Shown one piece after another: positions 1 to 6,488 of a DNA stretch of 12,088 nucleotides; positions within the stretch are counted from its first letter, which is position 1, and each line of letters begins with the position of its first letter. The notes under the pieces were generated by a model that was not told the origin of the DNA, ran no database searches, and saw only the letters and a list, made by a program, of their open reading frames with translations. Both the position numbers and the translations under genes were made by a program. The DNA is taken from contig JALHLL010000098.1 of NCBI GenBank assembly GCA_022844575.1, positions 1 through 12,088 on the forward strand. The letters are read 5' to 3'. The DNA is from a bacterium (GTDB lineage Bacteria; Bacteroidota; Ignavibacteria; Kapaibacteriales; UBA961).

Positions 1-1056
1 TCATTGGATGATTCATGCGGAAAATTCTTTCCTACCTTAACGGGCGATAAAGCAAAAGTAACCGTAAGGCAATTATTCTCTCATACATCGGGATTCCCCG
101 GCAATCTGACGGGACCTACGGCTTGTGTTGAGGATTTGCAGTCCGATATAACTCTTTCTTTATGCGTTAATGAAGTATTGAAGGAAAATCTTGTAGGTAA
201 ACCCGGACAGTTTTTGAATTACGGTTCAAATTCGATGCACATAGCCGGACGAATCGCAGAAATTGCAAGCGGTTTGAATTTGCCTTCGGGTACATGTTGG
301 GACTCCCTTTATGCTCATTATGTGACAAAGCCGCTCGAAATGGGTAGAACGAGTTTTGATGTTCCGCCCATTTTCGATACGGATAATCCGCGTATTGACG
401 GCGGTGTTCTTTCAACGGCACGTGAATATCTCAATATCCCGATTCTTATGGTTCAGAACGGTGTTTTTAAGAATAAAAGGGTTCTCTCTGAAAATGCGGT
501 AACCGTTATGAATTCCGATCAAACAAGAAATGCCATTATCGCTTTTTCTCCATATATGCAATATGGCTTTTTAAATGAGAATTTATCGAAAACCCGTTAT
601 GGGATAGGATGCTGGATTGAGGTTGTTAATGAGAATACAAAAGAGATTGAAGAAGTAAGTTCTCAGGGTAAGTTCGGTTTTTCACCTTGGTATGATAAAA
701 AGCGAAACTTGGCTGCCGTTTTAGCAATAAAAAGCGATTTGGGAGCTGCTTATCCTACCTATTACCGCCTAAAACAAATGATACGAACCATCATTGACGG
801 TACTTCCTCCATAGAACCGGAAAGTAATGATAATGAGGGAATTTCCGTTTTTCCGAATCCTGCCGCCGATATGATAACAATTCGGATGAATCAATATACC
901 GGAACGCCTATTTCCATTACGGATGTTTTGGGCAGAATAGTTTGGACGGGTGGTGCGGAACAATCAACAGTAACGGTTTCGACAGCCGGATGGAATTCCG
1001 GTATGTATCTGATTTCAGGTGATACGATAATGAAAAGTATCATGATACAACATTGA
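1..1056 (+). CDS. Secreted serine hydrolase (beta-lactamase/class C family) with T9SS sorting domain, 5' truncated
   Basis: The frame is open from the first base, so the true start, signal peptide and catalytic SxxK motif lie outside the window; the TTG at base 4 is not a credible start. Residues are counted from base 1. The stretch LFSHTSG (about 25-31), the box Y74-G-S-N77 (in place of the usual Y-x-N) followed by SMHIAGRIAE, and GKFGFSPWYD (223-232, where related enzymes carry the KTG/HxG-like third motif) match the beta-lactamase/penicillin-binding-protein-like esterase family. Residues 281-351 start with VFPNPA and continue ITDVLGR and SGMYLI, the classic type A C-terminal domain that directs export by T9SS. 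Cysteines at 6, 42, 55 and 99 could form disulfides outside the cell. The substrate cannot be told: esterase, peptidase and beta-lactamase members share this fold. Family confidence is high; exact activity is unknown. Confidence 0.88.
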   Translation, partial: SLDDSCGKFFPTLTGDKAKVTVRQLFSHTSGFPGNLTGPTACVEDLQSDITLSLCVNEVLKENLVGKPGQFLNYGSNSMHIAGRIAEIASGLNLPSGTCWDSLYAHYVTKPLEMGRTSFDVPPIFDTDNPRIDGGVLSTAREYLNIPILMVQNGVFKNKRVLSENAVTVMNSDQTRNAIIAFSPYMQYGFLNENLSKTRYGIGCWIEVVNENTKEIEEVSSQGKFGFSPWYDKKRNLAAVLAIKSDLGAAYPTYYRLKQMIRTIIDGTSSIEPESNDNEGISVFPNPAADMITIRMNQYTGTPISITDVLGRIVWTGGAEQSTVTVSTAGWNSGMYLISGDTIMKSIMIQH

Positions 1057-1064
1057 ATTTATTA

Positions 1065-1096
1065 CAAGAGAGGCGACCAAACGGTCGCCTCTCTTG
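1065..1096. terminator. Bidirectional hairpin terminator between convergent genes
   Basis: A perfect inverted repeat: 14-bp stem (1065-1078 pairing with 1083-1096) around the four-base loop AAAC. It starts 8 bp after the hydrolase stop and ends 8 bp before the stop codon of the convergent SPFH gene, so it can serve both. Neither side carries a proper run of T, so it may act as a pause or 3'-end stabiliser as well as a terminator. The structure is seen directly; its function is inferred from placement. Confidence 0.8.
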
Positions 1097-1104
1097 CGGA
1101 TGTA

Positions 1105-2034
1105 TTACGATTGCGGTTTATTTCTTTTCGGCATTTCCATTGCCATCATTTGCCGCATCGTTTTATCCATACCTTCGGGCGAACCATCAAGGAAAATAAC
1201 ATTCCCTGTTCCATTTTCCGCAACATGTTTTAATGCTTCTGTCCACATCTGAAAAAGAATAAGCGATGAATCCAAGCCGGCATCATTCATTTCTTTTGCC
1301 GCAACGCTTATACCTTTTGCTGCTTCTTCACGGAATAATGTAATACCTTGTCCGCGTAATTGTTGTGCTTCGCGTTCTGCCGTAGCAGCTATTTTTATGG
1401 CATTACCTTCCGCTTCCGCTTGTTTTGTTTTTGTTATCAAAAGGGCTTGACCTTCATTTTCGGCAGCAGCTTTTAAGTTTTGCGATGCCACCACTTTTGC
1501 CATTGATTCAATAATTGCTTTATCGAATGTAATATCATTGATTTGAAGGTCAATCAAATGAAAACCCCATGATTCGAGACCTGCATCCAAGTGCATTTTT
1601 ACTTCGGAAACGATTTCATGGCGTAAAGCGAGGATTTCAACTTGTTTTTTTGTTGCCACAAATGAACGTACCGTTCCTTCTACCGTACGAACAAGGGTTT
1701 GCATAAAGCTTTTCTCGTCAATGAATTTGAAAGCTACATTTTTGATGACTTCTTCGTTCTGACCGAGAACCGAATATAAAATCATTGCTTTAAAATACAC
1801 ATTTGCTTGGTCGGATGTAATCGCCTGAAACTCCAAATCCGAGGAGCGGTTTTGTATCGAAATTCTTTTGTAGATGGTTTCGATGATAGGAATTTTGAAG
1901 TTAAGTCCGGGCAACATTATTCTTTGGTATTTTCCGAACATTGTAATGACTGCCACCGTACCTTGTGTAACAGTTTTTACCGAAGCAAATACAAGAAGGG
2001 CAAGGATAACTGACGGTATGATTATTTCAAGCAT
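1105..2034 (-). CDS. SPFH/band 7 domain membrane protein (stomatin/HflC/HIR-like)
   Basis: A 309-residue protein with one N-terminal hydrophobic segment (about residues 3-20), then the SPFH signature (VAVITMFGKYQRIMLPGLNFKIPII, split here as VAVITMFGKYQRIM and LPGLNFKIPII, about 27-51). The middle carries LQINDITFDKAIIESMAKVVASQ-type sequence followed by an Ala/Glu/Lys/Gln-rich coiled-coil stretch (about 186-240) typical of stomatin/prohibitin relatives. These proteins form large membrane-anchored rings that organise microdomains and often hold membrane proteases. No NfeD-like protease partner is adjacent, so a stomatin-NfeD operon is not supported. The ATG at 2034 is preceded by AGAGG about 8 bases upstream, one of the few clear ribosome binding sites here. 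The gene stands alone, divergent from phnE and convergent with the hydrolase. The family is certain; the specific role is unknown. Confidence 0.92.
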   Translation of the reverse strand: MLEIIIPSVILALLVFASVKTVTQGTVAVITMFGKYQRIMLPGLNFKIPIIETIYKRISIQNRSSDLEFQAITSDQANVYFKAMILYSVLGQNEEVIKNVAFKFIDEKSFMQTLVRTVEGTVRSFVATKKQVEILALRHEIVSEVKMHLDAGLESWGFHLIDLQINDITFDKAIIESMAKVVASQNLKAAAENEGQALLITKTKQAEAEGNAIKIAATAEREAQQLRGQGITLFREEAAKGISVAAKEMNDAGLDSSLILFQMWTEALKHVAENGTGNVIFLDGSPEGMDKTMRQMMAMEMPKRNKPQS

Positions 2035-2054
2035 AGAAAGAACCTCTTTTTGAT

Positions 2055-2060
2055 ATTATA
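2055..2060 (-). promoter_or_regulatory. Possible -10 element for the SPFH gene
   Basis: Reading on the minus strand, TATAAT lies 20 bases before the ATG at 2034. The hexamer 17 bases further upstream is TTAGTA, a poor -35 match, and the implied leader is only about 14 bases. It is a candidate only; AT-rich DNA yields TATAAT easily by chance. Confidence 0.3.
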
Positions 2061-2141
2061 TAACAACATTGAACGATTACTAAATTACCGTAATCCTTTC
2101 TAATGGCGGTAGAACGTTTCCGAAAAGTGTATTTTTGGACT

Positions 2142-2147
2142 TATAAT
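2142..2147 (+). promoter_or_regulatory. Possible -10 element for phnE
   Basis: TATAAT lies 32 bases before the ATG at 2180, which would give a leader of about 26 bases. No convincing -35 hexamer is found at 16-18 bp (the best is TTCCGA). It lies in the 145-bp divergent gap between the SPFH gene and phnE, where both genes must have their promoters. Confidence 0.3.
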
Positions 2148-2179
2148 GTTTTCGGTCAATAACCATTTGTTCTGAATAT

Positions 2180-3307
2180 ATGGCGGTACATTCTTCATAT
2201 AGAAAAGGGAATACAGTTTTTTCCATACTTCAACATTATGTTTTGGATGCGCTTACGGGTTTGTACATAAGTGCAGTTGGTGTGCGTTATGTATGGAATC
2301 ATGCCCTTATGGGCTATGATATTAAACCCATAACATTATCTGAGTTTTCCGTTTTTGCCTGTATCGGTATTCTCTGGGGTTTCATTGCACATTTTACGGA
2401 TATATCGCTGGGTAAGCGTTTGTTAAGGCAAACATTTCATAAGCCGTCGGCAAGACAATATACCGACCATATTATCTGGTTGCTTGTGCTTACTTCCGTA
2501 ATTACCGCTTGGATACTTTCCAAAGTATCATTACATGATTTATTTTCTTCAGACGGTTTAAGTGGTGCGGCAAGAATTTTTGCAAGTATCATGTCGCCTC
2601 TTATAGTCTTCTTCGATCCAATCATAGTACCGCTATCGGGAAAAGCATTTGTTTTTTCGGAGTGGATTGCCGCTATACGGACTCAATGGGCAATTTTTCC
2701 TGATGCACTTTCTGCCATTATAGAAACGATTTATTTTGCTTTTTTGGCTACGGCATTGGCTTTGCCCCCAAGCTTTATACTTTCATTTGCTGCAGCACAT
2801 AATGTTATGCAGTCGCATAGGATAACACGTTCCATCTATTCATCCATACGGATGATTGCTAACTTTTCCCGTAGTATAGAGCCGCTTATTTGGGCAATTA
2901 TCTTTTCCGTGTGGGTGGGCATAGGCCCATTTGCCGGTATGCTTGCTTTGTTTATCCATACGATTTCATCATTGGTGAAACAATATTCGGAGCAAATAGA
3001 AACGATTGACCAAGGTCCGGTTGAAGCAATTGAAGCAACGGGAGCGCATCCTTTGCAGGTTGTGTGGTTTGCAATGGTTCCGCAAATATTAATTCCTTTT
3101 TTAAGTTTTACTATTTATCGCTGGGATATAAATGTACGTATGGCGACGGTTATCGGTATGGTAGGCGGTGGCGGTATTGGTACTTTATTAATGCAATCGC
3201 AGGGTTTGGCTCGTTGGCAGGAAGTAGGCGTAATGGTATTGATGATTGCTTTTGTTGTGTGGATTATGGATATGGTTTCGGGCAAATTACGGCAGGCATT
3301 GGCATAA
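2180..3307 (+). CDS. phnE: PhnE-type phosphonate/phosphate-ester ABC transporter permease
   Basis: A 375-residue polytopic inner-membrane protein. The C-terminal two thirds match the BPD_transp_1 permease fold of PhnE: the cytoplasmic EAA loop reads EAIEATGAHPLQVVWFAMVPQ-like sequence (about residues 272-292), followed by SFTIYRWDINVRMATVIG and GGGGIGTLL (about 309-337), which is characteristic of PhnE rather than of MetI or other permeases. It is longer than the usual 260-280 residues because of an N-terminal part with two or more extra hydrophobic segments (about 56-72 and 97-114). In the usual system PhnE dimers work with the ATPase PhnC and the binding protein PhnD; neither is in the window, and with a divergent gene upstream and a convergent one downstream it looks monocistronic. 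The ATG at 2180 is the first after an in-frame stop at 2144 and has no clear ribosome binding site, so a later start is possible. The substrate is inferred from family only. Confidence 0.85.
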   Translation: MAVHSSYRKGNTVFSILQHYVLDALTGLYISAVGVRYVWNHALMGYDIKPITLSEFSVFACIGILWGFIAHFTDISLGKRLLRQTFHKPSARQYTDHIIWLLVLTSVITAWILSKVSLHDLFSSDGLSGAARIFASIMSPLIVFFDPIIVPLSGKAFVFSEWIAAIRTQWAIFPDALSAIIETIYFAFLATALALPPSFILSFAAAHNVMQSHRITRSIYSSIRMIANFSRSIEPLIWAIIFSVWVGIGPFAGMLALFIHTISSLVKQYSEQIETIDQGPVEAIEATGAHPLQVVWFAMVPQILIPFLSFTIYRWDINVRMATVIGMVGGGGIGTLLMQSQGLARWQEVGVMVLMIAFVVWIMDMVSGKLRQALA

Positions 3308-3312
3308 GAATA

Positions 3313-5004
3313 TTACTTTTTTAATTCATCAATTTTTTGCTGTAAATATATTTTTTTCGGGTCAAGCTCCAATGCTTTACTAAATGCTTGTTTTGCTTCC
3401 GTATAATCACCCGCTTCCAAATAAGCCGAACCTATATGTTCATAGAGTGTGGCACTATTGCTGTACAGAAGAGCTTGTTTTAGCTGCGTTATTGACTTAT
3501 CGTAATTTCCCATTTGGAATAAAACCCAGCCATATGTATCGAGATATGAGGAATTCATCGGCTCTTTTGCAACGGCTTTCCGTGCCATAATAAGTGCTTG
3601 GTCAAGAAATATTTTTCTTTCAGCAAAGGTATAAGCAAGATTATTATTAAGAAGCGCATCTTCGGGCGAAAGAAGTAATCCTCGCCGATAACAGGTGTCG
3701 GATGCAAGATTATTATGATTACGATTGTGAAATATGCCTAATTGCGCCCAAATTTCCGAACGATTGGGCTCGACTGAAACAGCAGTGTAATAGTACTTTT
3801 GCGCCGAATCATTATTGTGCATATTATCATACATAACCGCGATATAAAAGGGAAATCGATAATCTTCCGAAAACAGTGTGATGCCTGTTTTTAAGGTATT
3901 GACAGCATTATCATCATCATTGTTTTGAGAATAAAACCTACCTTGCTCCAACAAGAATTCCGCATGTGAATCCGTTAATAATTCGGCATCGTAAAAAAAC
4001 TGCTCGGATTGTTTTTTATCACCTAAACGATAGGAAAGCATTGCCGCCACATATGGTAATTGCCATTGAAGAAAATGATTCTTCTTTATTAATATCAAAA
4101 GTGCCGAGACTGTTTCTTTGTTGTGAATAAGGGCGGAGGAATCGAGAGATAAGAAATTATCGGCTACCGCGCTGAAAAGAGAGGGCAATGAATTTGTTTT
4201 GCCTAATGCTTGGGTAGAAGAAAGAAATTGTACCGCTTTTGCATAATTGCGCGATCGTATTAATTGCTGAATATATTCCCTTGTTATTACATCATTATCC
4301 GTACCGGAATCGAGGATTTTTTCGAGTGTACGGACATAGGAAGTTGTGTCATTCTGCGAACGATATAAGTACACAAGCCGCTCTAAAAGTTGTTCGTCGG
4401 AGCCGAAGTCTTCTATAAGAGAATTATAGATAGTAATCGCTTTTTGTTCATTATTGAATTCCAATATCCTACCCAGCATATATCTGCTTTGTCTGTTTCG
4501 CGGTTGTAAAGCAACGATATGTTCATAAATTTCCAATGCTCCGAGCAGGCGATTATCTTCAATCGCAAATTCGGCTTGTAATTCAAGTGCGGGTATATAA
4601 TCGGGATTTCTGCGAACGCTTACGGCAAGGTATTCTAAAGCGATCTCCTTTTTACCTAATTGAGCATAACTATGCGCAATGGTATAAGCAATCGTTGCCG
4701 ATGAATCATAACGCAAAGCTAACTGCAATTCCAAAATAGCCGAAGCATAGTCTCGTACCAAACGATACTCCATTCCCTTAAGAAAATATTTGCGCGCGGC
4801 TATGCGCATTGTGGCAGTATCGGTTACGCTAACCTTTCCTGTTCTTGCGATTGGGAAAGTACGATTCGGCTGGGCATGGGATTGTGATGTACTTCCGATG
4901 AAAGTAAACAGAGAACAAAGGAAAACACATGGAATAATATAGGTTGATAAGTACGTAGGCAATAAGCGGAATATAATTGTATGTGGTGGAAAGATAGTTT
5001 TCAT
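3313..5004 (-). CDS. Exported tetratricopeptide-repeat (TPR) protein
   Basis: A 563-residue protein if the ATG at 5004 is used. A TTG four codons earlier (5016) keeps the frame open, but ATG followed by MKTIF is the better start. An N-terminal hydrophobic stretch ending near SQSHAQ (about residue 45) looks like a long Sec signal peptide, with no lipobox. The rest is built from TPR helices: at least three near the N-terminus (about 65-175), degenerate ones in the middle, and a clear set at the C-terminus with LNNNLAYTFAERK, LDTYGWVLFQMGNYDKSI, LYEHIGSAYLEAGDYTEAKQAFSKALELDP and the ending LQQKIDELKK. This C-terminal pattern is common in TPR proteins of Bacteroidota/Chlorobi relatives, some of which support outer-membrane or secretion functions. 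No catalytic domain is seen. The partner is unknown. Its stop lies 5 bp from the phnE stop, with no hairpin between. Confidence 0.88.
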   Translation of the reverse strand: MKTIFPPHTIIFRLLPTYLSTYIIPCVFLCSLFTFIGSTSQSHAQPNRTFPIARTGKVSVTDTATMRIAARKYFLKGMEYRLVRDYASAILELQLALRYDSSATIAYTIAHSYAQLGKKEIALEYLAVSVRRNPDYIPALELQAEFAIEDNRLLGALEIYEHIVALQPRNRQSRYMLGRILEFNNEQKAITIYNSLIEDFGSDEQLLERLVYLYRSQNDTTSYVRTLEKILDSGTDNDVITREYIQQLIRSRNYAKAVQFLSSTQALGKTNSLPSLFSAVADNFLSLDSSALIHNKETVSALLILIKKNHFLQWQLPYVAAMLSYRLGDKKQSEQFFYDAELLTDSHAEFLLEQGRFYSQNNDDDNAVNTLKTGITLFSEDYRFPFYIAVMYDNMHNNDSAQKYYYTAVSVEPNRSEIWAQLGIFHNRNHNNLASDTCYRRGLLLSPEDALLNNNLAYTFAERKIFLDQALIMARKAVAKEPMNSSYLDTYGWVLFQMGNYDKSITQLKQALLYSNSATLYEHIGSAYLEAGDYTEAKQAFSKALELDPKKIYLQQKIDELKK

Positions 5005-5143
5005 AAATATTGACAATATACTTGCCTGTAATACGGGTTTTCTATTGTTCTAAATTGGAACGTAAGTGTACAGTATATAATATTGTTACAGCGTATCTAC
5101 GGTGCATTGTTTGGTCTGAAAATCCGATAAAAAGCTATGTGTG

Positions 5144-5172
5144 TTGCAACATTGTTTTGCCATTGCTATAAT
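5144..5172 (+). promoter_or_regulatory. Extended -10 sigma-70-type promoter of the five-gene operon
   Basis: A -35-like TTGCAA (5144-5149) is separated by exactly 17 bp from a perfect TATAAT (5167-5172), which is preceded by TGC, giving the extended -10 form TGnTATAAT. Transcription would start near 5179, leaving a leader of about 50 bases before the ATG at 5230. It lies in the 225-bp gap between the TPR gene and the thioesterase and faces the operon. It is the best-formed promoter in the window. The match is seen directly; activity is inferred. Bacteroidetes housekeeping promoters usually have a different consensus (TTTG / TAnnTTTG). Confidence 0.62.
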
Positions 5173-5216
5173 GCCAAATCCGTAATTTTGCGGCTACATA
5201 GTTAGTCCAAATCTAC

Positions 5217-5220
5217 GGAG
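5217..5220 (+). promoter_or_regulatory. Ribosome binding site deciding the thioesterase start
   Basis: GGAG lies nine bases before the ATG at 5230. It supports that start over the later ATG at 5308 (MYRHVL), where the conserved thioesterase fold begins. The other genes of the operon have no comparable site, fitting translational coupling downstream of this first gene. Confidence 0.6.
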
Positions 5221-5229
5221 AAAAATATC

Positions 5230-5742
5230 ATGTCGGTTACTCCCTCAATACATCATCATCCGCAATCAAATCATGAACGTCAATTACGTAATCAGGAAGA
5301 TTTTTCAATGTATCGTCATGTATTGCGTACGCGCGTTCGCAGTTACGATGTGGATAGACAAAGCATTGTGCATAATGCCGTCTATCTGTATTGGTTGGAA
5401 GCAGCTCGTATTGAATATTTCAGAGCATTGGGTTTGCCTATGGACTTCCAGACCTTTGTTTCCAAACATCGTTTTGTTGTAGCCCATATTGATATTGACT
5501 ATATCTATGCCGCACTTTTTGACCAAGAGTATGAATTGTTTACACGTGTTTCATGGATTAAGAACAGCTCATTGTGTTTTGAACAGATTGCTCGATTGAC
5601 CGATAGCGGAACAATTCTTGTAAAAGCAAAAACCGTCATGGTTCATTTGAATACCGCATCGCATAATCCCGAACGAATACAGGATTCATATAGAACCCTG
5701 ATTCGAGAATATGAAGGAAAGAATGTTCAGGAACTTCAATAA
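5230..5742 (+). CDS. Acyl-CoA thioesterase, 4-hydroxybenzoyl-CoA thioesterase/YbgC-like hotdog family
   Basis: A 170-residue hotdog-fold protein. The family signature appears as RVRSYDVDRQSIVHNAVYLYWLEAARIEYF (about residues 35-64, written here across its length): Y39-D-V-D42, where D42 aligns with the catalytic Asp18 of E. coli YbgC, followed by N49 and the YLxYxExAR helix. The usual Gly between Asp and Val is replaced (QSIV), and about 26 residues rich in His, Asn and Gln precede the fold. Members hydrolyse acyl-CoA thioesters in the cytoplasm; YbgC is tied to the envelope Tol-Pal region in proteobacteria, but that context is absent here. It is the first gene of the operon, behind the extended -10 promoter and a GGAG site. 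The natural acyl substrate cannot be told. Confidence 0.88.
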   Translation: MSVTPSIHHHPQSNHERQLRNQEDFSMYRHVLRTRVRSYDVDRQSIVHNAVYLYWLEAARIEYFRALGLPMDFQTFVSKHRFVVAHIDIDYIYAALFDQEYELFTRVSWIKNSSLCFEQIARLTDSGTILVKAKTVMVHLNTASHNPERIQDSYRTLIREYEGKNVQELQ

Positions 5743-5774
5743 TGGAACAGTTTTTCCCCCGAAACAATAGGTAA
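5742..5774 (+). other. Ten-codon mini-frame between thioesterase and crtW (possible crtW remnant or coupling frame)
   Basis: The thioesterase stop overlaps an ATG (TAATG at 5740-5744). This opens MEQFFPRNNR and ends at TAA 5772-5774, six bases before the crtW ATG and in the same frame as crtW. It could be a broken 5' end of crtW, a frame that hands ribosomes on to crtW, or chance. The codons are seen directly; any role is inference. Confidence 0.35.
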
Positions 5775-5780
5775 TGTACT

Positions 5781-6482
5781 ATGTTGGGCTTATCTATAGC
5801 AATGATTATACTGTGTGCTTGGGGCATTCATGAAATATATATACTCGAATTTGTTGCTATAGATTATCATTCGGTTTTATTATATATTCACATTCTTGTT
5901 CAGGCATATTTATATACAGGATTGTTCATTACCGCTCATGATGCCATACACGGTACGGTGGTGAAAGGTAAAAAAGGGAATATAATAATAGGGACGATAG
6001 CAAGTTTTTTGTTTGCCGGTTTATCATACTCACGTCTGCAAAAAAAACACCGCGAACATCATATACACCCAACTGACCATAATGACCCCGACTATGTTGC
6101 AACGCAGAACTTTTTCTTGTGGTTTTGTGTATTCATGTACCGCTATACTACCATTCTCCAATTAGTGATAATGGCATGTATATTTAATATTCTTACACTT
6201 CGTTATTCTGATGAAAGAATTTTGCTTTTATGGGTAATGCCTGCTTTACTCGGCGCAATGCAATTATTTTATTTCGGCACATATCGTCCGCATAAAAAGC
6301 CGCACACATCGGCAATGGAGCCGCATAATGCAAGAACCTTAAGAAAAAACCATATATGGGCTATGCTTACTTGTTATTTTTTCGGTTATCATTATGAGCA
6401 TCATGCTTCGCCTCAAACCCCATGGTGGAAATTATACGCGCTGAAAAATGCGAACACATATGTTGTACCTAATGATAAATAA
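5781..6482 (+). CDS. crtW: Beta-carotene ketolase CrtW
   Basis: A 233-residue polytopic membrane protein of the fatty-acid-hydroxylase/desaturase-like di-iron family, with the features of CrtW rather than of lipid desaturases: YTGLFITAHDAIHGTV (about 45-60, with HDxxH at 53-57), HREHH (90-94) followed by NDPDY, the diagnostic FYFGTYRPHKKPH (163-175), and CYFFGYHYEHH (198-208) then PWWKL. These His clusters bind the two irons. CrtW adds a keto group at C4 of beta-ionone rings, giving echinenone or canthaxanthin, or 4-keto forms of related carotenoids. No other carotenoid gene (crtB, crtI, crtY) is in the window. The protein begins almost at the first membrane helix, shorter at the N-terminus than I expect for the family; see the in-frame stop just upstream. 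It lies 38 bp after the thioesterase stop and 6 bp before the next gene. Confidence 0.92.
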   Translation: MLGLSIAMIILCAWGIHEIYILEFVAIDYHSVLLYIHILVQAYLYTGLFITAHDAIHGTVVKGKKGNIIIGTIASFLFAGLSYSRLQKKHREHHIHPTDHNDPDYVATQNFFLWFCVFMYRYTTILQLVIMACIFNILTLRYSDERILLLWVMPALLGAMQLFYFGTYRPHKKPHTSAMEPHNARTLRKNHIWAMLTCYFFGYHYEHHASPQTPWWKLYALKNANTYVVPNDK

Positions 6483-6488
6483 AATATA

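Noticed and set aside
4..6. TTG as start of the serine hydrolase
   Set aside because: The frame is open to base 1 and the encoded sequence begins in the middle of the hydrolase domain, after where SxxK must be; the gene is cut by the window edge.
1105..2034. HflC/HflK protease-regulator pair
   Set aside because: Only one SPFH gene is present, with no hflK or ftsH neighbour, so a specific HflC call is not supported.
5014..5016. TTG as start of the TPR protein
   Set aside because: The ATG at 5004, four codons later, gives a normal MKT-type signal peptide; no ribosome binding site favours the TTG.
5071..5090. AT-rich near-palindrome around a TATAAT in the divergent gap
   Set aside because: On base-by-base comparison the two arms do not pair beyond the outer few bases, and the only -35-like hexamer (TTGGAA) is 15 bp away.
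5781..6482. Generic fatty acid desaturase for the crtW gene
   Set aside because: The FYFGTYxPH and CYxFGYHxEHH boxes are specific to the CrtW ketolase branch, and the size fits CrtW rather than the longer desaturases.
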